Source: Gongronella butleri (Eukaryota > Mucoromycota > Mucoromycetes > Mucorales > Cunninghamellaceae). From it: DNA of 64,000 nt. Made by a program: the position numbers and the translations under genes. Numbering within the stretch: position 1 is the stretch's first letter; the number at the start of each line of letters is the position of its first letter. Location of the stretch: the NCBI GenBank assembly GCA_025201375.1, contig JAIWZP010000057.1, positions 117,340-181,339 of the forward strand, written 5' to 3'. The notes beneath the pieces are model-generated. The model saw nothing but the letters and a program-made list of their open reading frames with translations. It did not search any database and was not told the DNA's origin. Below are positions 1 through 17,962 of the stretch, one piece after another.

Positions 1-6035
<6,035 letters not shown>

Positions 6036-6328
6036 GCTGCATGGATTTCATAGTGCACTATTATGATTATCTGACCCCTTATTTTTTCTATCCGTCAACA
6101 CAATCAAATAAAAAAAAGAGACTTGGAAATCCCATTTAGATCTTTTTTGAGGAAAAGACGACGCGTCGGAGTCTGGGGGACGCGTTCAACATAATGCAAC
6201 TCCGATTCCGGACGCGTTTGGCGCGCGATGTGGACCACCCGGTCGTCGATTGCCATGAAATTATATCACCACCTGTAGAAAGGTGGCTCAATGTAGCAGT
6301 ACGTATCATACCGTATGATACTGTATGA

Positions 6329-6331
<3 letters not shown>

Positions 6332-6394
<63 letters not shown>
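6332..6394. repeat. Poly(A) run of 63 bases
   Basis: An uninterrupted run of about 63 adenines, the longest homopolymer in the window. It begins directly after a TATGATCT sequence and ends at GATGG. It could be the tail of a retroposed transcript or simple slippage; no recognisable retroposed gene precedes it on the + strand. Confidence 0.9.
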
Positions 6395-6396
<2 letters not shown>

Positions 6397-7054
6397 TGGA
6401 CAAGGACGAATAAATCATGCAAGACAATTTCGGCTCTTTGTATTTTATCTTTGACCTATGTGTCTTTTGCAAGAATTATCATATCCAGTGCAAAACCAAA
6501 ACCAGTGCAATGTCTGGGACGCGTCGCCATCCACTACACTGCCGCTTGCAGCAAAGCGCTGCGATGCTGCCATGAATCACGTTCTACGGATACTGTAAGT
6601 ATGATATATGATATGCATAATAAGATATGAATACTGTAAAGCAAATATGATATGATACAGTATTGCCCAGTCGAGCTTCCAAAGTGTCAGCGGCGGTCCG
6701 GCGGAAGCTTGATGGGCAATTCCCAAAAAAAAAAAAAGGAAAGAGAGCGCGGCCAAGGGAGTGGGGCACGCGCGAGACAAACGAGACAAGGAAATGCATT
6801 TATGGGCGGCAGCCAGAAAAGGGCAGAGAGACAAGGCAAGGGCGGATGATCATGGTGGCGTGAGGAGCGAGTGGGATGAGGAAGCCAGCGATGCACGCAA
6901 AAAAAAAAAAGGAAAAAAGGTCAAAAAGGCGTGGCACATGTCGGGAACGCGGGGCGGCGGATCCTGACAGTTGTAGAGCTGCCATTTTGCTGCTTACAGC
7001 GAGACCCTGCGAGGCATTCTTGAATCGTACAGTATCATTGGAATTCAAACCATG

Positions 7055-7720
7055 TTTTTCAAACTTTGCCGGTCTGCTGTGCCTCCAGAATTTTTTTTAC
7101 AGCCTACGTGCCCGCCGATGAAAATCGTCGTACTGCGGCACGAACTACAGCCCAGTGCTCGCGACGGCTTCGTCCGATTTTTTTGAGCCTGCAAATTCCA
7201 AACCCCTGCGACTAGGCGGTTGTCGAGCAAATCGCGATCAAAATTTTGCTGAAAAAGTGGATCTTCTCCGCGACTTTCGGCCACCATCCGTCGGCGAAAC
7301 TAGTCTCATTCGATAGAGCTTCTATAGGCAATTTCGACACGTAAAAAGCACTGCTGGTTGTTTCTCCAGTTGTCGAGAAAATTGAGCTTGAAAATTAAAC
7401 CAATGTTCGATGGAGTTTTGCACGCCCGCGTGCAAAGTTCGTCCATCGAGCGAACAAGCAAACAATCTGAATGTAATGAACGTCCGAGTGCATCTCTTTC
7501 GATCGGAGCCATTTTCACCGCGATTCACAACTTTTTTTTTGAGAGACTGTGCTAAATTTGTGAAAATGTCAAGATTTGGATTCATCTGCAAAACAACGAG
7601 CCAATCGAGGAATCGACCCCTGTTTTTTAACATCTTGCTGAAAAGAGACGTGCCGAAATACCTACATAGCTTATGTATGCAGAGTTTTCGGAGCAATCCA
7701 TCTATGATACGACGGCCAAG
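7055..7720 (+). repeat. Dispersed repeat family A, copy 1
   Basis: Starts around the shared string TGTGCCTCCAGAA (7078) and continues through CGTCCGATTTTTTTGAGCCT and a second block near 7365-7470 (AAATTAAACCAATGTTCGATGG, GCGAACAAGCAAACAATCTG). Both blocks recur, diverged, at 26.6-27.9 kb; the first recurs at 63.5 kb. The end near 7720 is approximate. No reading frame longer than about 125 codons and no transposase motif was seen. Confidence 0.75.
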
Positions 7721-8483
7721 TCAACCTGTCTGAATGATTTTTATCATACTATCATAGTGCATGGTTCGCTGAAATACAGGCGCAATAATCGCGCAAAATT
7801 CGCATGTGCACGGGAAAGCTGGCGGTGATCCAAGCGCGATTTGATCGTGAAATAATTTTCTATTACAGTATTGTGCTGTACGTAACAACTTATGATATGA
7901 TACTGTAGGCTCATTTTTACAGTATCATTAAATTTTGGATGAGAAGCTTTTTTCACGTTGGAACCATTCACAAAGATGGAGTGCAGTGTTGAAACTTGGA
8001 CCACTGGAAAGAGCGCATTTTGTTCTGTATAAACATGCCTGTGATCAATGAAAAATATGAGATGTTTCGAGCGACATATGATATGATATAATGTTGTTGC
8101 TTTTGGTCGCGTGTCGTGGATACGATGGCGCGCATCAATGTTCTCTGTCGATACCTGTTTTGCTTTCTTGGTGTGATGGGATAGCTACAAGTGCCGTGGG
8201 GGGCTGCTCGACAATGGCAACACCTGGGGTTACGTAAAGCGCGTCTTTTTTTTTTTAATTTATTACGCGCCTTTCAAGTATGGGCATTCCCTGTGCAATG
8301 TGATGTGGGCTAAGGGCGATTTTTGGCAAGAAAAAAAAACCAGCGCGGCGTTGATTGGCCAACTCCGTGGTGTGCATTTGTTGCTGGTTTGGGCAGTTTC
8401 TTTTTCTTTTTCTTTTTCTTTTTCTTTTTGTTCACGCCCATTTCGCGCCCATTGCCTGATCCCGTTTGCTCTGTCTCAGCGCC

Positions 8484-10202
8484 ATGGACGACTTTGATAT
8501 CACCAGCTTTAGGAGTAGTATTTATGCAGGACGCGGCCAAACGACGCAGGCGTCGCACATTGCCTCGCTTAAACGTAAGTTTTGCATGTCATTAGGGGGA
8601 ATGGATGGCACCTGTTGTGCAAAGACTGATGCTGGCTGTGTCTTTTCTTCTTCTTCTTTATTTCATGGCACAGGCAAGGTGCTGAGCCTTGATAGCGACT
8701 CGGAATCGGAGGACGAAGCCGCGAAAAGTGCGGCACCACCCAGCAGCAAGAAAAAGATAGCCAATGTGGGCAGCGGCAGCGACACTTCCAGCGACTACGA
8801 TGACGACGACACGACGGGCATTGCGGCCAATGCCAAGGGCAAAGCGCGTGCTGCCACCGATTCAACATCACCAGAATCAAAAAAAGACATAAAGGCCACT
8901 GCTTTGAGCTCTCAATTGCCCACATCAAGGTCGCCCGCGACACTTGAATCGCCCAATTCATTATTGGATCTGACGGACTCGCCGTCATCACCAGCGCCAG
9001 CCGTCTCACCGTCTACATCAGCACCAAAAAGGTAAAAATCGTGGCGACAAAACAGAAGAAATGAGGAATTGATCTCCTAGTTTTGTTCCTTGATCCATTT
9101 GCGCGCGCTTAGACCGACAACGACGATCGATTTGGATGGTCCTCGATACGGTGCGCGTCGCCTGGAACCACCACCACGGCCAGCGCCCTCGTTTTTGGAC
9201 TCTTTGGGTGACATTGACCCTGATTTGATGGAGATGAGCACAGCATCGCCGTCAGGCAGCCCTGGCAGTAGCAGCAGCGTGGCCATTGGTGGCGACGGGG
9301 CATCTCCAGCCACGGAGGCCGCGGTCATCCACCTGAAACTCAGGTACGTGCATCCGTTCCCGATGGACGACCCTGGAGCGCAAGCGATCTTGGAACAATT
9401 GTCAAAGCCTCTCAAGGTGAAGCTGCGGGAGGTAAAAATGCATACGCGACGACGATGCGACGCGACGCGACGCGACGTGACGCGCCAGCATGGCTCATCA
9501 TGCACCCCCTTTCTTTTTTTGTCGTTTGTTGCTAGTCGGATTCCTTTGATGGCATGTTGAAGATCTTTAGCATGAAGAAGAGGCTACGCAGGGAAGAGCT
9601 TATCCTGGTGTACAATAAACTACCTGTCGTCGTGCACGCGACGCCAAAGAGTTTACGCATGGTGGCTGGCCGCGAGAACCAAATGGGTAAGAATCTTGGT
9701 TGTTTCACAAACTAGTCTCACGCAATTTTTTTTTTAGAGGTGTATTTGGAAGACGAGTTCTACAAGATGAGGGAACAAGAGCGACAGAGGCGGCTCGAGC
9801 GGCTCGAATTGCTCCGACAGGCATCCATGGACGACGAAGCGCCCCTGGAGGTGCCCGCCGTCGTCGAGGCGCCCGCGGAACAAACCGCTGAGGAACATTT
9901 GCACATCAAGCTGCGCAGCAAAGACAACAAGGATATTGGTTTACGCGTCAAACCTGTAAGTGGGCTGATGAAAAAAGAGACGGAAAACACGGCTCATCTT
10001 TTTTTTTTTTTTTTTTTAAAAAAAAATATAGACAACGACGGTGCTCTCGATGATCAAGCAATATTTACGCATTGTGCAGATGGATGAAAGCCAAGCCGGC
10101 AACGTGCGTTTGAAATTCGAGGGCGAGCAGCTGGATCCCAACATGACGGTGGAAGAAACGGACCTGGAGGACACAGACATGGTGTCCGTGCATCTTTCCT
10201 AG
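8484..10202 (+). CDS. RAD60/ESC2/NIP45-like protein with two SUMO-like domains
   Basis: Probable genome-stability protein of the Rad60-Esc2-NIP45 family, which uses C-terminal SUMO-like domains (SLDs) to contact SUMO-pathway enzymes. Six exons: 8484-8574, 8674-9031, 9113-9431, 9536-9686, 9738-9955, 10032-10202; 435 residues. The N-terminal half is acidic and Ser/Asp-rich, with a SUMO-interaction-like stretch LLDLTDSP at about residue 135. SLD1 spans about residues 205-310 (HLKLRYVHPFP through NQMEVYLED). After a charged Arg/Glu-rich helix (EQERQRRLERLELLRQ), SLD2 forms the C terminus (HIKLRSKDNKDIGLRV ... VRLKFEGEQLDPNMTVEE ... DMVSVHLS). There is no C-terminal Gly-Gly, so it is not a conjugated SUMO. 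The start is the first ATG after a pyrimidine-rich leader. The family call is good; the exact orthologue is not certain. Confidence 0.8.
9440..9486. repeat. GCGAC microsatellite inside an intron
   Basis: Tandem GCGAC units (positions about 9455-9485) lie in the fourth-exon-upstream intron of the RAD60-like gene. The same motif recurs in a RICTOR intron at 60553-60598 and in the fold-back element at 25440-25453. Confidence 0.8.
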
Positions 10203-11469
10203 TCATTTCTCAAATCTTTTAATAACATCTCGTTGTGCATTTCTCTCTTTTATTATTCCTCAACTTGGCGGCCACGCCATTTCTCCTCCGCGCTTAAATA
10301 CCTCTTTACGATAAAAAAAAAAAATCAGACAGACCCTCCCTCCGTCGCGTGCAGAACCACTTTTAAAAAAGGGGGACTAATGCCAATTAGGATGCCAATG
10401 ATGGCGGTGGCACAATGATGATTTCATCGCGCCATGGATCGTTCGCCATTCGCTGGCCGCGCGCGCCGATGACCAATTTTTTAAATTCAGGATCATGTGT
10501 GGTTCTCCATGGACCCGCCCATCGCGAGTCTTTTTTTTTTTTTTTTTTTTTCTTCCCCGCATCACATGCATCCCGAGCAAGGCGTTACCCAACAGCAATT
10601 GGTGCCCAATCTGAAGGGTCATTGGGGCCTAGATGAGCCACACGCGATCTAATTTTTTTTTTTGTTGGCAACGCACCAACCCGTCATTCGTTCCGTTTTA
10701 TTTCTCGTTTGTCTCGGCCTTCCCGTTGTGTGGGGGATCCGCGCTTCCCCGTGGTTGCATTTGGGTGCTGCCGGGAGAAAAAAGTAGTCAGCCTCTTTCC
10801 TAACCAAGGAGACCGCTGACAAACGATTTGCCGCTGAGCGTGAATTGGGCTGGGCAACGCCTTTTTTTGAGACTGACAAAGAATTTCGGCCGTTCACGGA
10901 AGACCGCCCAACGATTCCCCCCCTTTTGTCCACTCAGGGACCGGACCCTTCCAGCCCCCCCGCCGCGCCTTGTCCCCCCACTTTTTTTCACTCACTCGCG
11001 GCTTGCATCTTTCATCTTGACTAAAGTGACACCCGATTAGGCTTGTTTGATAATCTGTGTGGTTATGACCCGCTCGACGGCAAAACCAAACAGCGTCATC
11101 TTGCATGTCAATCCGTCCAAAAATTTGCAAAAAGATGAAAAATGGGCAATGGTCACGAACGGGATGGACCAGACAAGGGATCAATGGGATCATGAAGAGG
11201 ATGGAAAGAGCCATGGATCAAAGCGTACACGCTTAAATCATCATGCGAAAAGGAGAGGAGGGGGGGGAGGAGCGATTTTTTTTTACAAATCTCCACGGAA
11301 CCCAAATGAAGCATCCTAAAAAGGTGGGACAAGTGGGATGGCCTCGTTTTTTTTTTTCTACACTCATTGTTTCCTCATTTGACATCATCCTCTTCTTCTT
11401 CCATTGATTGTTTATTTTTTTTTTTTTTTGCATGACCACGCCTTCGTTTAAGTCTCCCCTCTCTATAAG
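10203..11469. other. Intergenic, no gene seen
   Basis: Spacer between two + strand genes. It contains several T or A runs (about 10531-10550, 11350, 11410-11428) and a G-rich stretch at 11250-11270. The last 120 bases before 11470 are CT-rich, as expected of a leader. Reading frames here are short and lack any family signature. Confidence 0.5.
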
Positions 11470-11982
11470 ATGACCAATTCTATGCTATTACAAGAGTTCA
11501 TTGACGCGCCGGCCAATGCGGAGGACGTGCTTGCCAGCCTGTCGGCTGAGCAATTGATGCGCATTGAGCAAGCGGTGTGCAATGCACGCAAAAAACGCAA
11601 GTTGGAGAACGCCATGCCGCTGACGCCGCCGTCACCACCTGCTGAAGCAAAGGAGGTGTCTTCACCGTCCATTTCATCGCCACCACCATCGTCATCATCA
11701 TCATCATCATCAACACCATCTTCGCCAATTGTCACTGCGGATCGCATCAAGCTCGAACATGAGGAATCCGAGCAGCCATTGGCGGCGGCCATGCCAACGC
11801 TGCCGATGCTTCCAGCTGCCACGGCGTCGGCACCGATACCGTGTGCAATTACACACACGGCAGCGACCAATGTGGTCACAGCCTTGCTCAGTAGCCTGAA
11901 TCAGAGCAATTCTGCATCCATGACGGCAGCCATTGCGACGTATCTTGCGACGGCCATGTCCACGGCCGTGGCAAACACGCTC

Positions 11983-12014
<32 letters not shown>

Positions 12015-12379
12015 GCATCATCTCTTGCACCAACATGGAAAGGCTGGAGCATCTGCGGGCCCACGACCCAAATTGCCGTCCGAGGCCGTCGCCGTCGTCA
12101 AGGATGGCGTGGAGTGGGTGTCGTTTGTCTACTCGCACAACCGCGTCATCAAAAAGTACACGATTCGCACCGACATTGATGGCGTGGTTCTCAACGACAT
12201 TGAAAACGCCTTCAAAATCGACAATTGTGTAAGTTTTTGCATGGAAACCATTCAGGGGGTGCTCTAAATAAGAGGTTGTTGGCGTTTTTTTTTTTCGCCA
12301 TTGTGGACGCGACCTTAGGGAGAGTGACCTCCAAGGAGAGCGAGAGCGAGAGAATACGAGAGAAACAGGGGAACACTCA

Positions 12380-12414
<35 letters not shown>

Positions 12415-13825
12415 TGATGATAGGTGTACCCACGGGCCAATCTCGCGCGCGACGAGTACAAGGGCAATCGATGGAATTACGAGACCGAGTGCAATGTGCT
12501 TGGATGGAAGCTTGCATGGATGAACAAGGAGGAAATTGGAGGCAAGCGCGGTCTGATCCAGCGTGCTGTCGATTGTTATCGCAATTTGTACCCAAGCATG
12601 CGATCACGACGCGTGGCGCGCCAGACAAAATTGCTCAATGGCACGCTGCGCAAGCGTAAGCACCGCGAAGGCGACGACGATGGTGCTCAGCAGCAACAGC
12701 AAGCAATGGATCCGTTGGTCAAGCTGGTTTCGTCGCTTTCAAAGTTCGATCCGCATCATAACAACAACAAACAGAGCGGCAGCAGCCCCTTTCCGACAAC
12801 ATCAACAATGCCACCCCCGACGTCGCTCGACACAGCCATTGGCGCTGCCAATCAGCCAAAGACCATGGCCTTGGATGATCCCGCCACTGGCCAGCGATAC
12901 CGCATCAAAATCCATGTTGCCAGCGTGTCCCTCGATGATATCCCCCTGGACTTTTGTGTCGCCAACACCCCCTATCAACGGCACGCACGCAACAACACCC
13001 CTGACAACGCCTCAAACGACCAAAACACAGAAGAAACAATAGATACCTCCAGGCATATCATTGAGGACACCATCTGCAATGAATTGGCTTGGAAATTGGT
13101 AAGCATCAAAGAAAAAAAAAACGCGAAAAATAGGGCATTGGGTTCGTCATGTGATCATGACGCGTGTCCCATGTGTCACACCCAAGAAAATGGGCTGACT
13201 TTTTTTTTTTTAATTTTTTTAAATTCAGGCATGGTTGAATCCCAAAGTGCTTGCCGGCAACAAGGCGTTGTTGCAGCACGCCGTGGATCTGTTCCGCAAG
13301 AAATTCATGCCATCGTTGGCGCCTCCATTGGCTTCGCCGGCCACGATGACGCTGATGTGTGATTCTGCTGCGGCGGCAGGTGGCATGGTGCCGCGCGCTC
13401 CTTCGCCAGCCATGTCGTGCATGAGCGGCACGACGGCATCCTTTGATTTCACGGATTGCCTGTCCTTGTCGGAAGATGCACTCATGGATACGCCATCGGC
13501 CATAGCTGCTTCGTCGTTATCGTCGTCGCAGCCACCCAGCATGCTGTCGCCAGGGTCCATGGACGACTGGTGCAGCAGTAGCACCACACAGAGCATCATT
13601 ACAAGCCCGTCCGCCACATCCGATCTTTATCACCAAGCAGCAACCATGAACGACATGCTCGACGTGCTTGCGCTGCCATCCACCATACTTGGCGTGAGCA
13701 ATGACGACGACACCACATTAGCAGCATCCACACTGCCATCCAGCGCATTGCAGCAACAGGATCTTCTCGTCAAAATGGAAAATATGGAAGGACTCGATGA
13801 TCTGCTCCTTGAATCCTTTTTTTAG
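11470..13825 (+). CDS. Probable transcription regulator with duplicated conserved fungal domain (DUF8032-like)
   Basis: Three exons: 11470-12228, 12424-13098, 13229-13825; 676 residues. A conserved globular module spans about residues 210-300 (VEWVSFVYSHNRVIKKYTIR ... NRWNYETECNVLGWKLAWMN ... GLIQRAVDCYRNLYPSMRSR). A diverged second copy runs from about residue 395 (YRIKIHVASVSLDDIPLDF) to 500 (ICNELAWKLAWLNPKVLAGN ... HAVDLFRKKFMPSL). Each copy has its own intron after a comparable position. The rest is low-complexity Ser/Pro/Ala/Gln sequence with a polyQ-His tract at about 12006-12035 and acidic segments, typical of transcription factors. The module resembles a fungal domain of unknown function that I recall as DUF8032; that label is from memory. 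DNA binding is inferred only. Confidence 0.65.
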
Positions 13826-14024
13826 ATGCCCTTTCCTTCCTCGATTCGATTTTCTTTCTCGTTCTTTCTCTCACCCTTCGTCTTTTGTATTATATGCTTT
13901 ATAGCCCTCCTCTCCCCGCACGCGTCTTTTTCTTTTATGCCCACACGCAACATCAACCTCCTTTCACCCTTTATTCACCTCTTATGCATACTTTTTGTAT
14001 TACACCCCCCTTGACTTTTTTTTA

Positions 14025-14030
14025 AATAAA
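14025..14030 (+). terminator. Poly(A) signal AATAAA
   Basis: A consensus AATAAA hexamer about 200 bases after the stop codon at 13825, following a pyrimidine-rich 3' region. Confidence 0.5.
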
Positions 14031-14679
14031 TCTGTACAGCCATGCCAATCATTAAACTTGCCAATTGATGCATATTCATTGTTTTTTTATATTTAAATTA
14101 CCCATTGTTGGACAAAGATCCATCCAAGAACCACTAGAGTGGACTTTGAAGAAGCCTGGAGATTCTATGCTTACAGCCTCATTGTAAAAAGACGACAATA
14201 AAAATTAGCGCAATCATGCAGTTGAAGCGTGATGTCCAAAAAGACGCCACATTTGGCATATCACGATCATTGTCGATTCTCTCTCAAGTCCTTTTTGTAC
14301 ACCCTGCTGCAGCGCGTCGTCAGTCTCGCATTCACCAAGTTTTTGAGCCCTCAATGCAATATTTAAAAATCTTGAACAACAAAAGATAACAAAAGAAATT
14401 CATCCTTTGCATTTATGCCATTCCCTTTGCCGCTATCGATCCATTCAAAGCCTGGTAAAAATGCATCCATTGCATTGCATATTCTTACCAAATTTCAGTG
14501 TGATTCAATCGACAGAACAAAAGTTTGACTTGAAATGTTGATTTTTTTTTTCAACCATTGCGCGTCAAAGTTGACATCAATGATGCTTTCGGCTATTGTA
14601 GCCAACTATAAGTGGTTTTGAAGCAATTCGAATTGTGTGAATTGTTAAAGCAACTAAAATACAGAAAAACATGTCAAGT

Positions 14680-15512
14680 CGCGAGTTGCTCGACAAAGGA
14701 CGTGCATTTAAAGCCCGAAACGCGTCCCAACATGAAGGGGCAGGCTGGAAACTCATAGTGAGTCGCGTTTCGGGCCCGATTAAACATCATTCGGACACGC
14801 TACGCGCAAATAAAAAATTGACCGAAATGAGCTCCAAAACCAAAATCGAAAAATCAGGTCTCCAGAATCCCGTCAAACATGTACACATGACAAACTCAAA
14901 GGCGAAACGGCGAAAAATGACAAAAAAGAGAGGAGTCCATCTCCTTATTGTCGAGCAATGAGTGATTTTAGATTAAATTTCATTGTCGATTTTCGCCACA
15001 AAAACGCGTCGCTAGAGTCTTGGCGACGCGTCCACCAGCAAAACGCACTCCTGCTGCATGGATTTGATAAGAACAAGTAGTGGATAGCACGGTTTTTGAC
15101 GCGGGATACAGTATCACGCGTCCAAGTCTCCCCGCAAACAGACTAGTCACCTAAATTCAGCTTGGAGCTCGCTTTTTCTAGTGATCATTGATGTCCACGT
15201 ACGTGTCAGACTCTGCTCTTTCTGATGGTCTTTGTTTTGCAGCTCTTGGGCCAATTTTCGTCGACTTTTCTTTGAGGCGAAAAAACGAGGCATATTGCAT
15301 TTTACGCGAAAGCCGGTTAATGGATCTACCTTTTTTATTGCATTTCTGTCCTTTACGAACGTGTGTTGACCATGTGCTCGAACGGCGAAGGGATCTGAGG
15401 ACCTAAAGTTGACCGTTTTCGACTCCTCGACCGCATCCCTGGTAAAATCCGTGGTTTTCGAACATGGTGATTGCAAGCCATCTAGTGGTTGCGATGCCGC
15501 AAGAGTGGGCTC
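14680..15512 (-). repeat. Dispersed repeat family B, copy 1
   Basis: Read on the minus strand from 15512 it matches the copies at 37.4 kb and 55.3 kb: CACTAGATGGC near its start, AAGTCGACGAAAATTG in the middle, CAATGAAATTTAATCTAAAATC and GGAGATGGACTCC further on, and TTCATGTTGGGACGCGTTT near its end. Divergence is substantial but alignable over at least 800 bases. Limits are approximate. Confidence 0.8.
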
Positions 15513-16929
15513 ATTTGAACGAGAAAACAGAAACGCGTCTAGGTCGTTGTGTATTATGACATGTTTGTTCGTCAGTTCAGTGTCAAATAATTAAAAAACC
15601 ATAAAAATTCGCCAATTGTGATTTCCTTTGGCAACCGCTTTTATTTGTTCGCCGTTTTTATTGCACGATATGCGACTTTGGCGCCAAATGGTTATGTATC
15701 ATACAGAATGATTAGTGTACCTGACGCCTGTTGGGCCAGGCATAGACTGAAAAAATGCCTCAAAAGGGTCCAAGCGCGTAAAGTCGAGATTGCTGGCGCT
15801 GCCAGATTCAATCTTTACCAAAAGTTGGACTACTGTAGTTGTCCTTCAAGAGCACCGTGGCCCGGAGCTAATTGGGGCCTATTTGATTTTCGCGGCTCTT
15901 GGCTCGTTGAGTGTAGGATACCCTGGGTCATCTTTGCATTTTGTGTGCAAACTAGCGCTTCAGGCGTTCCCAATGCCCGGAAAAGGGCAACCCACCTCAA
16001 CTGCTCGCCGTTAACAAAAAAAGGCCAAAGCACAGCGGCATGGGTTCATGCCTATGAAACCTGAAGATTTCATCTCGAAGGGCTTGCACTGCAAGTATTA
16101 GATTTTTTATGCACGCGCACGCTCTCAATTGAGCTTCCACCCAGTCACGAGCTCAAATATCCATTCGGTGCTTCTCATTTCATTCATGGAGTTGACATTT
16201 TGTATGTATGCCCCAGCCAAGTGGACAGCAAAATCAAAAAAGACGCAAATGCCAATAAACAAGCCTCCACTGCCAATCCTCGTTCCCGCTCAACTTCATA
16301 ACACGTGCACAAATAACAAGATGATGTTGCAATTGATATTTTTATTGAATGCAAAATAGTATTACCAAGTTGGAAACCTGTAAGCAACAAAAAAGAGATG
16401 GTTAGTCACCATGAGGATGCAATTGCTTGCACGCTCTCTCTCTTTTTCTTCATGGCTCGAGGCAAAAGATCAGTTGAAAATTGGCAATCAAAGTTTTGTC
16501 TCCATTAAAAATTGCAGAACAGGTCTGTTTGTTGTATCATCACATCAAGCACCCAAGCCATTGAAGCAAAAAGAGAGCATTTCCCCCCTTTTCCAAATCA
16601 AATACATACCAAGAGGACCAGCCAAAAAAGTAGAAAGCAACCGACAAGAAAGAAAAGAAACATAAAAAACGCATTTGCGCGAGCTTTTTATAGTGGCACG
16701 AGAAAAAAAAATTTTTTTTTTTTTGTTCCAATGCCCGCTTTTCTGCCCCGATGCCCGAGTCACCCCATGGCGCCCATTTTGATCAGCCACACACAATGCG
16801 ACCTTGGAAACAACTTGTCACGGTTTCAATTCTATTGATTTATTTCTGGGATGGGGGGGGGGATAATTCGATAATTTCATGAAAAAGACGACGAAAAAAA
16901 TTTTGATAATAAAGAGGGGGGCACCATGG

Positions 16930-17838
16930 TTATCCTCCGATGGCATACTGGGTGAGTTGCGTCTCGAGTTGATGGATGCGCGCCTGGTAGGCGACCTCGC
17001 GGTCAAGCAGAGACGATTTCTCGGTTTCCAGGCAAGCGAGGCGCGTGAGCAGCTGTTTGTGCATGGTTTCGAGGTCCATGACGCGCGACGACAGGGTCTC
17101 CATTTTTTCGAGCTTGCGCTGGCGCGAGCGACGCGCGGCATCCGTGTTGCGCTTGCGTTTCAAAGCGAGGTCGGGATCGGACGCGTTGGCCATGGGCGAA
17201 GCCGACGACGATGCGTCACTCGCGGTGCCTGTCGATGCGCTGGTGGTCGTGGGCGTGGTTGCAACGGCGCGCTTCTTTGCAGGACGCTTGAGACTGAAGG
17301 TCGGTGTCGATGCACTGGCGACGTGGCTTGCCACGGGCTTCGCGGCCGACGGAGGGCCCAATTTGCGCTTTTTTGACGTATTCGAGGAAGATGCCGACGA
17401 CGAATTGGCGCGTGCAGGCGCCGGATCGAGTGTCAGGATTATTTCCAGCGGCGGGGACGGCGATGTGGACGCCGCTTTGGGCGACAATGACGCGGTCGAC
17501 GCGTCGGATGTGGTGTATGGAGGCGAGGACACGGCGGGTGGCGCGATGGACGACGCTGGCGGCGACGACATGACGAATTGTGGCGGCGACGCGGGTGCCA
17601 ATGACTGGAACAGATCAAGAATGGGCTCGTCGGGCGTTGGCAGCAGAGGAAAGTAGTCCAAGGGCGACGCGGACTTGAAATCTTCTTGTCCGAGCACGTC
17701 CGTGGGCGGTGTTATCATGGCATTGAGCGAGTCGACATTGAGCCATTCGTCCAGCGCAGGCATCCACGCGTCATTGTCAGGTTTGAGCGCCGCGTCCAGG
17801 ACGGCCGCGGGGCTGGAGGGAAAATAGGAGCTAGTCAT
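16930..17838 (-). CDS. GCN4/Cpc1-type bZIP transcription factor
   Basis: Single-exon gene of 302 residues. The C-terminal bZIP has a basic region LKRKRNTDAARRSRQRKLEK, nearly the Gcn4 signature, followed by a leucine zipper (VMDLETMHKQLLTRLACLET...). The central region carries an acidic/hydrophobic segment (LDYFPLLPTPDEPILDLF) that resembles Gcn4/CpcA activation motifs. The family activates amino-acid biosynthesis genes under starvation. I chose the ATG at 17838 (MTSSYFPSSP); the frame is open further upstream but has no further ATG before the leader's uORFs. The leader holds several small uORFs, as in GCN4/cpc-1 genes. It is divergent from the HSF-type gene, sharing a 1.27-kb upstream region. 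It could belong to another Gcn4-like subfamily. Confidence 0.85.
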   Translation of the reverse strand: MTSSYFPSSPAAVLDAALKPDNDAWMPALDEWLNVDSLNAMITPPTDVLGQEDFKSASPLDYFPLLPTPDEPILDLFQSLAPASPPQFVMSSPPASSIAPPAVSSPPYTTSDASTASLSPKAASTSPSPPLEIILTLDPAPARANSSSASSSNTSKKRKLGPPSAAKPVASHVASASTPTFSLKRPAKKRAVATTPTTTSASTGTASDASSSASPMANASDPDLALKRKRNTDAARRSRQRKLEKMETLSSRVMDLETMHKQLLTRLACLETEKSSLLDREVAYQARIHQLETQLTQYAIGG

Positions 17839-17962
17839 TTTGTGCAAAAGATATAAAAAATAAAAAGAACACAGGGGGATGGGGATAGAATAGATCAAAA
17901 GGGGGAGGGGAGCAAAAACACGAGATTTTTCACAGATTGGAAGCAAATTTGGTGTATAGGAT

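Larger units (their letters stand above)
6036..8483. other. Spacer with homopolymer and dispersed repeats
   Basis: No supported gene. It holds the RPB1 3' end, a run of 63 A at about 6332-6394, short TATCATA/TACTGTA motifs, ACGCGT-type palindromes near 6160-6225, and one copy of repeat family A from about 7055. Just upstream of 8484 is a T-rich CTTTTT-repeat tract (about 8397-8430), probably part of the promoter or leader of the next gene. Confidence 0.6.
13826..16929. other. Long spacer, repeat-bearing
   Basis: No gene supported. The left 200 bases are the 3' UTR of the upstream gene; 14680-15512 is a minus-strand copy of repeat family B; 15520-16800 is AT-rich single-looking sequence with no convincing reading frame. 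A T run and an inverted AAAATTTT patch lie at 16702-16725. Confidence 0.5.

Noticed and set aside
14671..14961. Plus-strand frame of 96 codons (starting MSSRELLDKGRAF)
   Set aside because: It lies inside repeat family B copy 1 on the opposite strand from the shared frame and is not conserved in the other copies.
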